In this document: positions 43,247 to 52,229 of the stretch, piece after piece
Layout of the letters: the number at the start of each line of letters is the position of its first letter
Numbering within the stretch: position 1 is the first letter of the stretch
Source of the DNA: Sulfitobacter pontiacus
Lineage (GTDB): Bacteria; Pseudomonadota; Alphaproteobacteria; Rhodobacterales; Rhodobacteraceae
Length of the DNA: 64,000 bases
Reading direction: 5' to 3'
NCBI RefSeq assembly: GCF_040790665.1
Contig: NZ_CP160849.1
Span: 2,009,501 to 2,073,500 of the forward strand
Made by a program: the position numbers and the translations under genes
The notes under the pieces: generated by a model
Database searches by the model: none
Seen by the model: only the letters and a program-made list of their open reading frames with translations
Told to the model about the DNA's origin: nothing

Positions 43247-44305
43247 TTAGCGCAGACGTTGTTCCGTGTTGGCGTCAAACAGCATCGCCCGCTCGGGTGG
43301 GATTTTCACGCCAACCTGCGCCCCCTCGCGAGACCGGTCGTCGCCGCGTTCCTCGACGATGATCTTGGCACCGGTGTCGGACAGCAGGTGAACGTAGGAC
43401 ACGCCGCCAAGGGCCTCGGTCATTTCGACGGTGAAGCCTTTGCCTTGGGGGTCAATTTCGATGTGTTCCGGCCGGATGCCGAGGGTGATGTCCCGGCCGT
43501 CTTCGGGTGGGGTCACGGGCAGGGCATAGCTGCCGTCCAACCCGTCCAGCACGACCTTGCCGCCGCTGGTGGTGCCATCCAGAAAGTTCATCGCGGGAGA
43601 ACCGATGAAGCCGGCGACAAAGCGGTTGTCAGGATCGCGGTACAGGTCAAGCGGTGCGCCGACCTGTTCGATCCGGCCCTTGCGCAGCACCACGATCTTA
43701 TCGGCGAGGGTCATCGCCTCTACCTGATCGTGGGTGACATAGACCATCGTCGCCCCGATTTCCTTATGCAGGCGGGCGATCTCGACGCGCATTTCGACAC
43801 GCAGCTCGGCGTCGAGGTTGGATAGCGGTTCGTCGAACAGAAAGACTTCGGGGCCGCGTACGATGGCGCGCCCGATAGATACGCGTTGCCGCTGGCCCCC
43901 TGACAGGGCGGCGGGCTTGCGGTCAAGATACTCTTCCAGCTTCAGGATCCGCGTCGCCTCGGCCACCTTCTGGGCGATCTCGGCTTTGGGGTGGCCGTTC
44001 ATTTTCAGGCCGAACCCCATGTTGTCGCGCACGGTCATATGCGGATACAGCGCGTAGGTCTGGAACACCATCGCGACCCCGCGCTCTGCCGGGTCCATGC
44101 GGGTCACATCCCGGTCGCCGATGCTCATGCTGCCTTCGGTGGTTTCTTCCAGCCCGGCAATCATGCGCAGCAAGGTCGACTTGCCGCAGCCTGACGGGCC
44201 GACAAAAACGCAAAACTCGCCATTTTCGATTTCAAGGTCGATCCCGTGTATCACCTGAACACCGCCATAGCGTTTCACGACATCTTTCATGACGACACCG
44301 GCCAT
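43247..44305 (-). CDS. Sugar ABC transporter ATP-binding protein (UgpC/MsmK/MalK type)
   Basis: A 352-residue ATPase of carbohydrate importers. Walker A is GPSGCGKST, the Q-loop is VFQTYALYPHM, the signature is LSGGQRQRV and Walker B is VFLFDEPLSNLD. The C-terminal TOBE/OB regulatory domain starts near residue 240 (GSPAMNFL). AAGGAAG lies before the ATG at 44305, which starts with the usual MAGVVMKDVVKRYGG. It lies 13 bases after iclR and energises the importer whose binding protein and permeases are encoded divergently from 45282. Confidence 0.93.
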   Translation of the reverse strand: MAGVVMKDVVKRYGGVQVIHGIDLEIENGEFCVFVGPSGCGKSTLLRMIAGLEETTEGSMSIGDRDVTRMDPAERGVAMVFQTYALYPHMTVRDNMGFGLKMNGHPKAEIAQKVAEATRILKLEEYLDRKPAALSGGQRQRVSIGRAIVRGPEVFLFDEPLSNLDAELRVEMRVEIARLHKEIGATMVYVTHDQVEAMTLADKIVVLRKGRIEQVGAPLDLYRDPDNRFVAGFIGSPAMNFLDGTTSGGKVVLDGLDGSYALPVTPPEDGRDITLGIRPEHIEIDPQGKGFTVEMTEALGGVSYVHLLSDTGAKIIVEERGDDRSREGAQVGVKIPPERAMLFDANTEQRLR

Positions 44306-44318
44306 ATACGACTTCCTT

Positions 44319-45104
44319 TTATGAGGGGACAGAGGGGGACTGCCAGGACTGCGCCTCGGCCCCGATGCGGGTGGCACACTCAAGCAGGGCAGGGCGGAAC
44401 GCATTCAGACCGTCCAGCGTATGACGGTGTGTTGCGGTTGCAATGGATACGGCACCCACGACGCGGCCCGCGTCGGTCAGAATGGGGGCGGCGATGCTGA
44501 TGATGCCGGCCTCGTGTTCCTCGCGGTCAAAGGCGACGCCCTCGGCGCGGATCTGTTCCAGCTCGCGCACAAGGGTTTCGGTGCTGGTATGGGTCGCATC
44601 GGTATATTTCAAAAACGCCTGCTGCTGTAGCGCCTGCGCCTGTGCCTCGGGTTCAAGATGCGCGAGAATCGCCTTGCCGACTCCTGTGCAATAGGCAGGG
44701 GCGACCTGACCGGTGCGCGCCAGCGTGGCAAAGCGGCTGCTGGCCTGACGCTTGTCGACGAACACGACCTGACCGTTGTCGATTTGCGCAAGGTGGATCG
44801 CCTCGCGCAGGCGTTCGCCGAGGGCGCTGATATAGGGGGCGGCAATCGGTGCAAGCGAGGCTTGCGACCATGCGGAATGGGCAAGGCTGACCAGACGGAT
44901 GCCCGGCGCATAGGTCTGCTGATCCTTGTCATAGCTTAGCATACGTTGACTGGTGAGCGTCTGAAGTAGCCGGTACAGCGTCGGTTTTGGAAACTCCGAT
45001 GTCTCCAGCAATTCGCGCATGCGGACAGGGCGGCCCATTGCTGTCACCTGATCCAGCACGCTCAGCGCCTTTGCAACAGTACCGTCGCTGTTCACCACAT
45101 TCAT
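44319..45104 (-). CDS. IclR family transcriptional regulator of the galactoside locus
   Basis: A 261-residue IclR-type regulator. The N-terminal winged helix (about 5-70) includes RMRELLETSEFPKPTLYRLLQTLTSQRML. The GAF-like effector domain (about 80-250) has YCTGVGKAILAHL and GIISIAAPILTDAGRVVGAVSIA. It is the first gene of the leftward unit iclR-ATPase and diverges from the binding-protein gene, so it probably controls both from the shared 177-base region. The ligand may be galactose-derived (inference). Confidence 0.9.
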   Translation of the reverse strand: MNVVNSDGTVAKALSVLDQVTAMGRPVRMRELLETSEFPKPTLYRLLQTLTSQRMLSYDKDQQTYAPGIRLVSLAHSAWSQASLAPIAAPYISALGERLREAIHLAQIDNGQVVFVDKRQASSRFATLARTGQVAPAYCTGVGKAILAHLEPEAQAQALQQQAFLKYTDATHTSTETLVRELEQIRAEGVAFDREEHEAGIISIAAPILTDAGRVVGAVSIATATHRHTLDGLNAFRPALLECATRIGAEAQSWQSPSVPS

Positions 45105-45182
45105 ATCGTTCTCCGTCCCTCAGGGCGCTGCATCCTGTGGGGTCTTTTGACTGACCTTTCCCCTATGCGGCGCACCAAACTG

Positions 45183-45212
45183 TTGACAAGGCTAGCGAGC
45201 TTGATCTTATAT
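45183..45212 (+). promoter_or_regulatory. Promoter of the galactoside operon
   Basis: Consensus -35 TTGACA, 18-base spacer, -10 TTATAT, about 70 bases before the binding-protein start. It is one of the best housekeeping-type promoters seen in the window. Confidence 0.65.
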
Positions 45213-45217
45213 ATCAA
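45201..45217. promoter_or_regulatory. Inverted repeat over the galactoside promoter -10 box
   Basis: TTGAT-N7-ATCAA directly covers the -10 element. A second imperfect repeat, GTTTCA-N5-TGAGAC, lies at 45231-45247. Either could be the IclR operator. Confidence 0.4.
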
Positions 45218-45281
45218 TATACAAAACTAAGTTTCAAATAATGAGACAGTTTTGGATTGCGGAAGCATCAGGGAGGATACC

Positions 45282-46541
45282 ATGCATTCCATTCTCAAGA
45301 GGTCACTCGCGGCTGTTGTCGCTGCGGGCTTTTCAACATCGTTTGCTGTCGCGGACGAAAGCCAGCTTTCAGGGGAACTCAAGATCACCTCTGACATGTC
45401 GAACCCCGCGCCGCGCGCGGTGATGGAGAGCTTGGCAGCCGGTTTCGGAGAGCTGCATCCGGACGTCGATATCGAACTGACGATCGTCGACCGCGAGGCG
45501 TGGAAAACGCAGATCCGGAACGCCTTGGGGGCGAACCCGCCCGATGTGGTCAACTGGTATGCCGCGAACCGCATGGGCCCTTATGTCTCTGCCGGGTTGT
45601 TCGAAGACATCTCCGATATGTACGCCAACGGTGATCTGCCCGGGCTTGAGTCCGTCAAAGGTGCGCTGACCATCGACGGCAAGCAATATGGTGTGCCCTA
45701 TACCTACTATCAGTGGGGCATGTACTACCGCGAAGATATCTTCAAGGAACTGGGACTGACCGAGCCTGAAACCTTTGAACAAGAGCTTGCGAACTGCGAA
45801 AAGATCGTTGCCTCGGGCCGTGCGTGCTATGCCATCGGGACCAAGTTCCTGTGGACCGCTGGCGGCTGGTTCGACTATCTGAACATGCGCACCAACGGCT
45901 TCGACTTCCACATGGAACTCGCCCGTGGCGAGGTGCCCTGGACCGATCCGCGCGTCCGCGAAACCTTTGCCAACTGGCGCAAGATCATCGACATGGGTGG
46001 CTATGTCGCCGATCACCAATCCTATTCCTGGCAGGAAGCGTTGAACTTCATGATCGAAGGCGAGGCGGTGGCCTATCTGATGGGGAACTTCGCCGTTGCC
46101 GCGATGCGCGAAGGCGGCCTGGACGACAGCCAGATCGACTTCTACCAGTTCCCGAAGATCGCGGATGTGCCACAGGGCGAGGATGCCCCGACCGACACGT
46201 TCCACATCCCGTCAGGTGCCAAGAACAAGGAAAACGCCCGCGCGTTCCTTCAGTATGTGACATCGGCTGATGTGCAGACCAAGATCAACGCAGGCGACGC
46301 CTTGGGGCAGCTGCCCATCAACTCTGAATCCTCGGTCGATAAGGACGAGTTCCTCGAGCAGGGGTTCGAGATGCTGAACACCAGCGCCAAGGGCGGTGTG
46401 GCCCAGTTCTTTGACCGCGACTTCAGCGCCGAGATGGCCAGCGTCGGCATGGAGGGGTTGCAGGAATTCATGGTGGTTCCCGACAACCTTGACGACATTC
46501 TCGAGCGTCTCGAAGAAACGCGTCAGCGCATCTACGAATAA
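45282..46541 (+). CDS. Sugar ABC transporter substrate-binding protein (galactoside locus)
   Basis: A 419-residue family 1 periplasmic sugar-binding protein. The signal peptide MHSILKRSLAAVVAAGFSTS ends near FAVA-DES. The mature part has LKITSDMSN, DVVNWYAANRMGPYVSAGLFEDIS and VPYTYYQWGMYYREDIFKELGL, all typical of the class. The ATG at 45282 follows a perfect GGAGG by 5 bases; the open frame extends 10 codons further upstream. Two permeases and catabolic genes follow in order. Ligand by context: a galactoside or galactose. Confidence 0.92.
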   Translation: MHSILKRSLAAVVAAGFSTSFAVADESQLSGELKITSDMSNPAPRAVMESLAAGFGELHPDVDIELTIVDREAWKTQIRNALGANPPDVVNWYAANRMGPYVSAGLFEDISDMYANGDLPGLESVKGALTIDGKQYGVPYTYYQWGMYYREDIFKELGLTEPETFEQELANCEKIVASGRACYAIGTKFLWTAGGWFDYLNMRTNGFDFHMELARGEVPWTDPRVRETFANWRKIIDMGGYVADHQSYSWQEALNFMIEGEAVAYLMGNFAVAAMREGGLDDSQIDFYQFPKIADVPQGEDAPTDTFHIPSGAKNKENARAFLQYVTSADVQTKINAGDALGQLPINSESSVDKDEFLEQGFEMLNTSAKGGVAQFFDRDFSAEMASVGMEGLQEFMVVPDNLDDILERLEETRQRIYE

Positions 46542-46654
46542 CGCTAAAGCGTCGCGTCCTCCCGCATTGGGGGGGCGCAACCCACCGCCTCAATCCATTC
46601 GCAAGCCCGCCGACGGCCGGTTTTCGCATGTGTTGATTTACCGGAGACCACGGC

Positions 46655-47587
46655 ATGGCAGCAACAACACCGCCCCCCGCGCGCAGTTGGTACAAACGCA
46701 ACGAGATCGCGCTGACGCCGTGGCTTTTCCTGCTGCCGGCGATGCTGTTCTTTGCGGTCTATGTGATCATTCCCATCGGCCAAAGCGTCGCGATCAGTTT
46801 TTATCAGTGGGACGGACTGGGGGAAAAGACCTTTGTCGGCACCGCGAACTATGAAAGGTTGCTGGGGATCGGCGACCAGAAGATGGACCGCAAGTTCGAG
46901 ATTTCGTTCTGGAACAACCTCAAATGGCTGGTGCTGTATTTGCTGGCGGTGCCCGCGGGGCTGTTCATCGCCTTGTTCCTGAACCAGACCGTGCGCGGCA
47001 TCCGTATCTACAAGTCTTTGTTCTTCTTTCCTTTTGTCATTTCCCAGGTGGTCGTCGGGCTGGTGTTCTCGTGGTTCTACCTGCCACGCGAAGGGCTGCT
47101 GAACGCGATGCTGGCGATTTTCGGGGCAGGGCCGGTGAATATCCTGGGCGATCCGTCTACGGCAACCTACGGGATCATCGCGGCGGGGCTGTGGCCGCAG
47201 ACGGCCTATTGCATGATCCTTTATCTAACGGGTCTGAATGCGGTGGACCCCGAACAGATCGAGGCCGCGCGACTGGACGGGGCCAAGGGGCGCAAGATGC
47301 TGTGGTACATCATCCTGCCCCAGCTCAAGCCCGCGACGTTCATCGCCTTTGTCGTCACCATCATCGGCGCGCTGCGGTCGTTTGACCTGATCAGCGTCAT
47401 GACCAACGGCGGCCCCTTCGGATCGACCCGCGTGCTGTCGTTCTACATGTTCGAAGAAGCGCTGTCCGAGTTCGGCTTCCGCATGGGCTATGGCTCTGCC
47501 ATCGCAGTGATCCTGTTCCTCATCATGCTCGGGTTCATCGCCTATTTCCTCTATGCCATGTGGCGCGAAGAGCGGGAGGCTCGCTGA
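46655..47587 (+). CDS. Sugar ABC transporter permease (MalF-like)
   Basis: A 310-residue permease with about six membrane helices. It starts with the usual cytoplasmic head (NEIALTPWLFLLPAMLFFAVYVIIP), and the EAA loop IEAARLDGAKGRKMLWYIILPQLKP contacts the ATPase. GGAG precedes the ATG. The stop overlaps the start of the next permease (TGATG). Confidence 0.93.
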   Translation: MAATTPPPARSWYKRNEIALTPWLFLLPAMLFFAVYVIIPIGQSVAISFYQWDGLGEKTFVGTANYERLLGIGDQKMDRKFEISFWNNLKWLVLYLLAVPAGLFIALFLNQTVRGIRIYKSLFFFPFVISQVVVGLVFSWFYLPREGLLNAMLAIFGAGPVNILGDPSTATYGIIAAGLWPQTAYCMILYLTGLNAVDPEQIEAARLDGAKGRKMLWYIILPQLKPATFIAFVVTIIGALRSFDLISVMTNGGPFGSTRVLSFYMFEEALSEFGFRMGYGSAIAVILFLIMLGFIAYFLYAMWREEREAR

Positions 47588-48435
47588 TGTTCCCTACACC
47601 GATCGCCAAACAATCGCGCAGCCGCCAGCTGACCTATCAGACGTTGCTGCCCGTCGCGCTGATCCTGTGGCTCTTGCCGCTGATCGCGGTGGCGCTGTTC
47701 TCTATCAAACCGGGGTCGGATTTCGCCGCCGGGAACTACTGGGGATGGCCGTCCAGCTTCGAGGGGCTGACGAACTACGGCAAGGTCTTCTTTGAAAGCA
47801 ATATGCCGCGCTATCTGATGAACTCGGTCTTTATCACGCTGCCCACCGTGCTGGGGGCGATTGCGCTGTCCAGCATGGCGGGGTTCGCCTTGGGGATCTA
47901 CAAGTTCAAGGGCAACCTGCTGATCTTCTTCATGTTCATCGCGGGGAACTTTGTCCCGTTCCAGATCCTGATGGTGCCCGTGCGCGACCTGACCATATCG
48001 CTGGGGATGTATGACAGCATTCAGGGGCTTGTCCTGTTTCACGTGGCGTTCCAGACGGGCTTTTGCACGCTCTTCATGCGCAACTTCATCCGCGCATTGC
48101 CCTTCCCCTTGATCGAGGCCGCCCGCGTCGAGGGCGTGGCCGAATGGCGCATCTTCTTCTTTGTCGTGCTGCCACTGATGAAGCCCGCGCTGGCCGCACT
48201 GGCGGTTTTGGTCTTTACCTTCATCTGGAACGATTATTTCTGGGCCGTCGTGCTGACCCAAGGGCCAAGCGCGCAACCTGTCACCGCGGGCATCACCGAA
48301 TTCAACTCGCAGTTCCGCGCAGCCTATCACCTGATGAGCGCGGGATCGATTGTCGCCGCCTTTCCGCCGGTCGCGATGTTCTTTCTGATGCAAAAACACT
48401 TCATCGCCGGTCTCACGCTTGGCGCAGTAAAGTAG
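47587..48435 (+). CDS. Sugar ABC transporter permease (MalG-like)
   Basis: A 282-residue permease with six helices. The EAA loop IEAARVEGVAEWRIFFFVVLPLMKP and the C-terminal MQKHFIAGLTLGAVK are typical of MalG partners. The ATG at 47587 shares a base with the preceding stop and has GGAGG 8 bases upstream; a GTG at 47560 is a less likely start. The alpha-galactosidase gene begins 6 bases after its stop. Confidence 0.93.
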   Translation: MFPTPIAKQSRSRQLTYQTLLPVALILWLLPLIAVALFSIKPGSDFAAGNYWGWPSSFEGLTNYGKVFFESNMPRYLMNSVFITLPTVLGAIALSSMAGFALGIYKFKGNLLIFFMFIAGNFVPFQILMVPVRDLTISLGMYDSIQGLVLFHVAFQTGFCTLFMRNFIRALPFPLIEAARVEGVAEWRIFFFVVLPLMKPALAALAVLVFTFIWNDYFWAVVLTQGPSAQPVTAGITEFNSQFRAAYHLMSAGSIVAAFPPVAMFFLMQKHFIAGLTLGAVK

Positions 48436-48441
48436 AGAGTT

Positions 48442-50523
48442 ATGACACAGACCTACCGCCTTGATGACGGGCACCAGACGCTTGTTCTGGCCTCTGCGCA
48501 CGACCGCTTGCCGCAGGTGGTCTATTGGGGCAGCCCGCTGCCCGACGGCGAAAATCTGGAAGAGATCTGCGCCGCCCATGCCATCGACGTGACCGGCGGC
48601 ATGCTGGACGAGACCCCTGATCTGTCGCTGTGCCCCGAAGCCGGGCGTAGCTTTCCGGGGCAGGCGGGGATCGCGGTTGCGCGCGCCGACGGCACGCCGC
48701 TGCGCCCCGTGTTTCACCTGCGCAACGTGGTGCAGGATGCAGGGCTGCGGTTCACCTGCGCGGCACCGGACGAGGGGCTGACGCTGACCTTTGACTTTGC
48801 GGTTGATGCGGGAACCGGCGTGATCACCTGCCACACGACACTGGAGGCCGCGCAGCCCGTGCGCCTGCACTGGCTTGCCGCGCCGGTCATGCCCGCGCCG
48901 CAGCCGAGTACAGAGATGATCGACGTCTCGGGCCGGTGGTGCGGTGAATTCCAGTTGAACCGCACCCCGTGGCGGGCAGGCATCCACGCGCGCGACAACC
49001 GCACGGGTCGCACGGGCCACGAACACTTCCCCGGACTGCTGATCCCGACCACGGGGACCACAAACACCCAAGGGACGTGCTACGGGTGCCACTATGGCTG
49101 GTCGGGCGGTCATACGATGATCGCCGAAGAGCTTCCGGACGGGCGGCGGCAGGTGCAATGGGGCCATGCGGCTGGCACCCAGGACGCCCCCGCGACGCGG
49201 TTCCAGACGGCACCGCTTTACCTGACCTACTCAGACACCGGCCTGAACGGCTGTGCCGTCAGCTTTCAGCGTCATCTGCGCGACCGCATCGTGACATGGC
49301 CCAAGCCCGAGACCCCGCGCCCCGTCCATTACAACTGTTGGGAAGCGGTGTATTTCGACCACGACTGGTCTGTCCTGACCGATATCGCCGACCGTGCTGC
49401 CGCTTTGGGGGCAGAGCGTTTCGTGCTGGATGACGGCTGGTTCGGACAGCGCGACGACGACACCAGCAGTCTGGGCGACTGGATCATTGATCCGCGCAAA
49501 TACCCCAAGGGGCTGACCCCGCTGATCGACCATGTTCAGGGCTTGGGGATGCATTTCGGCCTCTGGTTCGAGCCCGAGATGATCTCGCGCGATAGTGACC
49601 TCTACCGCGCCCACCCCGATTGGATTCTGGGCCCGCAGGACCAGATAGAGGGGCGTCAGCAGTTGGTGCTGAACATGGCGCTGCCGCAGGTCCAAGAACT
49701 GCTCTACGACCGTATCGCCACGGTGCTGCGCGACAATGCCATCGACTATATCAAATGGGACCATAATCGCGTGTTGCCCGCACCCGACGCGGCGCAGACA
49801 CGGGGCGTCTATGCGCTGCTGGACCGGTTACGCGCCGATTTCCCGCTGGTCGAGATTGAAAGCTGCGCGTCAGGCGGAGGACGGATCGATTTCGGGATCA
49901 TGGCGCGGACCCAGCGGGTCTGGCTGTCGGATAGCAACGACGCGCTGGAACGGCTGCGCATTCAGCATGACGCTGCCTTGTTCCTGCCCGCTGCCGTGAC
50001 CGGCAGCCATGTCGGGCCCCGCCACTGCCACACCTCTGGCCGCACGCTGGACATCCGCTTTCGCGCCTGGGTCGCCGCGCAGCGCCACATGGGCTTCGAG
50101 ATGGACCCGCGCGAGCTCGACGCCCGCGAAACCGATGTGCTGAAACAGGTCACGCAGTGGTGGAAGGACAATCGCGGATGGATGCGCACCGCGGATATCC
50201 TGCGGCTCGACAGCGCTGACCCAGCGGTGATCGCAGAGCAGCAACAGGCCACCGATGGGATGCGTTTCGTGGTGTTCGCAGGCAAGGCCGCGACCTCGGC
50301 CCAGATCTCATCGCGCCCGCTGCGGCTGACCGCACTTGACCCGCAGGCGCGCTACCGGATCACGCTGGCAAACCGCGACGATGCGGTCGCGCTGTCACGG
50401 GGCGATGCCGCGCTCAAGACCCGCGATCTGGTGCTGTCGGGCCAGTACCTCATGAACCATGGCGTGACCCTGCCATGGTCGTTCCCTGAACGCATGTGGG
50501 TCATTGAAGGAACACGGCTATGA
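48442..50523 (+). CDS. Alpha-galactosidase, GH36
   Basis: A 693-residue cytoplasmic GH36 enzyme that removes alpha-linked galactose. The N-terminal beta-sandwich takes residues about 1-290, followed by the catalytic barrel. LDDGWFGQRDDD and WFEPEMISRDSDLY are subsite signatures. The nucleophile aspartate lies in YIKWDHNR (near residue 437), with ESCASGGGRIDFG after it. The acid/base aspartate is in LSDSNDALERL (near 497). There is no signal peptide, so intact galactosides must be imported by the upstream ABC system. It overlaps the dehydratase gene by 4 bases. Confidence 0.93.
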   Translation: MTQTYRLDDGHQTLVLASAHDRLPQVVYWGSPLPDGENLEEICAAHAIDVTGGMLDETPDLSLCPEAGRSFPGQAGIAVARADGTPLRPVFHLRNVVQDAGLRFTCAAPDEGLTLTFDFAVDAGTGVITCHTTLEAAQPVRLHWLAAPVMPAPQPSTEMIDVSGRWCGEFQLNRTPWRAGIHARDNRTGRTGHEHFPGLLIPTTGTTNTQGTCYGCHYGWSGGHTMIAEELPDGRRQVQWGHAAGTQDAPATRFQTAPLYLTYSDTGLNGCAVSFQRHLRDRIVTWPKPETPRPVHYNCWEAVYFDHDWSVLTDIADRAAALGAERFVLDDGWFGQRDDDTSSLGDWIIDPRKYPKGLTPLIDHVQGLGMHFGLWFEPEMISRDSDLYRAHPDWILGPQDQIEGRQQLVLNMALPQVQELLYDRIATVLRDNAIDYIKWDHNRVLPAPDAAQTRGVYALLDRLRADFPLVEIESCASGGGRIDFGIMARTQRVWLSDSNDALERLRIQHDAALFLPAAVTGSHVGPRHCHTSGRTLDIRFRAWVAAQRHMGFEMDPRELDARETDVLKQVTQWWKDNRGWMRTADILRLDSADPAVIAEQQQATDGMRFVVFAGKAATSAQISSRPLRLTALDPQARYRITLANRDDAVALSRGDAALKTRDLVLSGQYLMNHGVTLPWSFPERMWVIEGTRL

Positions 50524-52229
50524 CAAAAGAGAAACGCAACCGCGCTTGGTACGGCAAGAATGATCGGGACGGGTTCATTCACCGCAGCTGGATGAAAAAT
50601 CAGGGCTTTCCCGACCACGCGTTTGATGGCCGCCCCATTATCGGTATCTGCAATACATGGTCCGAGCTGACCCCGTGCAATTCCGGTCTGCGCGATCTGG
50701 CCGAAGGGGTGAAGCGCGGCGTGTGGGAGGCAGGGGGCTTTCCGGTCGAATTTCCGGTGATGAGCCTTGGCGAGACCCAGATGAAGCCGACCGCCATGCT
50801 GTTTCGCAACCTGCTGGCGATGGACGTCGAAGAAAGCATCCGCGCCTATGGTATCGATGGGGTGGTTCTGCTGGGCGGCTGTGACAAGACCACGCCGGGT
50901 CAGCTGATGGGCGCGGCAAGCGTCGATCTGCCGACGATCGTTGTCAGCTCCGGCCCGATGCTGAACGGCAAGTGGAAGGGCAAGGACATCGGCTCTGGCA
51001 CGGATGTGTGGAAGTTCTCGGAAGATGTGCGCGCGGGCGAGATGACCTTGCAGGATTTCATGGCCGCTGAATCAGGCATGAGCCGGTCCAAGGGCGTGTG
51101 TATGACGATGGGCACGGCCTCTACGATGGCAAGCGTGGTAGAGGCGATGGGGATGTCGCTGCCCACCAACGCCGCGCTGCCTGCCGTTGATGCGCGCCGC
51201 ATGGCGCTGGCGCATCTGACCGGCAAGCGCATCGTCGAGATGGTCGAGGAAGATATCAAGCTGTCGCAGGTCGTTACCCGTGCCTCTATCGAGAACGCCA
51301 TTCTGGCCAATGCCGCTGTCGGCGGGTCGACCAATGCGGTGATCCATCTGCTGGCCATCGCGGGCCGCGTTGGCATCGACCTGACGCTCGATGATTTCGA
51401 GCTTGGGTCGGATATCCCGCTGCTGGTCAACTGCATGCCCTCGGGTAAATATCTGATGGAGGATTTCTGCTATGCGGGCGGGATGCCCGTGGTGCTGTCC
51501 CATCTGCGCGACAAGCTGCGGCCCGCGCAGACCGTCATGGGTGGGGATATCCTTGCCTATGCCGAAGGGGCTGAATGCTACAACGAGGATGTGATCCGCC
51601 CGCTGGATAATCCGCTGCGCCCTGCGGCCGGGTTGAAGGTGCTGCGCGGCAATATCGCGCCCAATGGGGCGATCGTGAAGCCCTCGGCGGCGACGGACGC
51701 GTTGCTGGAACACGAGGGCGAGGCATATGTCTTTGAGAATATCGAGGATATGAAAGCCAATATCGACCGCGAGGATCTGCCGGTGACCGCGGATACGGTT
51801 CTTGTGCTCAAGGGCTGCGGGCCAAAGGGGTACCCCGGTATGCCCGAAGTCGGCAATATGCCGATCCCCGCGCGTCTGGTCAAAGAAGGCGTGCGCGACA
51901 TGGTCCGGGTGTCCGACGCGCGTATGTCCGGCACCGCCTATGGCACCGTGATCCTGCACGTCAGCCCTGAATCCAACGCAGGCGGCAATCTGGGGCTGGT
52001 ACAGACCGGCGACCGTATCCGGCTGTCGGTGGCGCAGGGCACATTGGACGTGCTTGTCTCTGACGAGGTGCTGGCACAGCGCCGCGCTGCCTGGGTACCC
52101 GAACCGCCCCGATACGACCGCGGCTATGCCAAGCTCTATACCGAGACGGTGTTGCAGGCAGACAAAGGCGCGGACCTTGATTTTCTGGTGGGTAAAGACA
52201 CCCGCCCCGTCACACGGGAGAGCCACTGA
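50520..52229 (+). CDS. IlvD/Edd family sugar-acid dehydratase, probable D-galactonate dehydratase
   Basis: A 569-residue [2Fe-2S] dehydratase. Cys53 (ELTPCN), Cys121 (GGCDKTTPG) and Cys194 (GVCMTMGTAS) have the same spacing as the cluster ligands recalled for the Rhizobium L-arabinonate dehydratase (59, 127, 200), which also accepts D-galactonate and D-fuconate. The context (galactosidases, SDR, lactonase, dgoK, dgoA) makes D-galactonate to 2-keto-3-deoxy-D-galactonate the likely reaction. This replaces the unrelated enolase-superfamily DgoD of Escherichia coli. The start overlaps the GH36 stop (ATGA) and the stop shares a base with the SDR start (TGATG). Confidence 0.87.
   Translation: MTKEKRNRAWYGKNDRDGFIHRSWMKNQGFPDHAFDGRPIIGICNTWSELTPCNSGLRDLAEGVKRGVWEAGGFPVEFPVMSLGETQMKPTAMLFRNLLAMDVEESIRAYGIDGVVLLGGCDKTTPGQLMGAASVDLPTIVVSSGPMLNGKWKGKDIGSGTDVWKFSEDVRAGEMTLQDFMAAESGMSRSKGVCMTMGTASTMASVVEAMGMSLPTNAALPAVDARRMALAHLTGKRIVEMVEEDIKLSQVVTRASIENAILANAAVGGSTNAVIHLLAIAGRVGIDLTLDDFELGSDIPLLVNCMPSGKYLMEDFCYAGGMPVVLSHLRDKLRPAQTVMGGDILAYAEGAECYNEDVIRPLDNPLRPAAGLKVLRGNIAPNGAIVKPSAATDALLEHEGEAYVFENIEDMKANIDREDLPVTADTVLVLKGCGPKGYPGMPEVGNMPIPARLVKEGVRDMVRVSDARMSGTAYGTVILHVSPESNAGGNLGLVQTGDRIRLSVAQGTLDVLVSDEVLAQRRAAWVPEPPRYDRGYAKLYTETVLQADKGADLDFLVGKDTRPVTRESH

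Noticed and set aside
47551..49167. Open frame of 538 codons on the minus strand
   Set aside because: Antisense to the permease and GH36 genes; very rich in His, Gln and Arg and without a recognisable domain.
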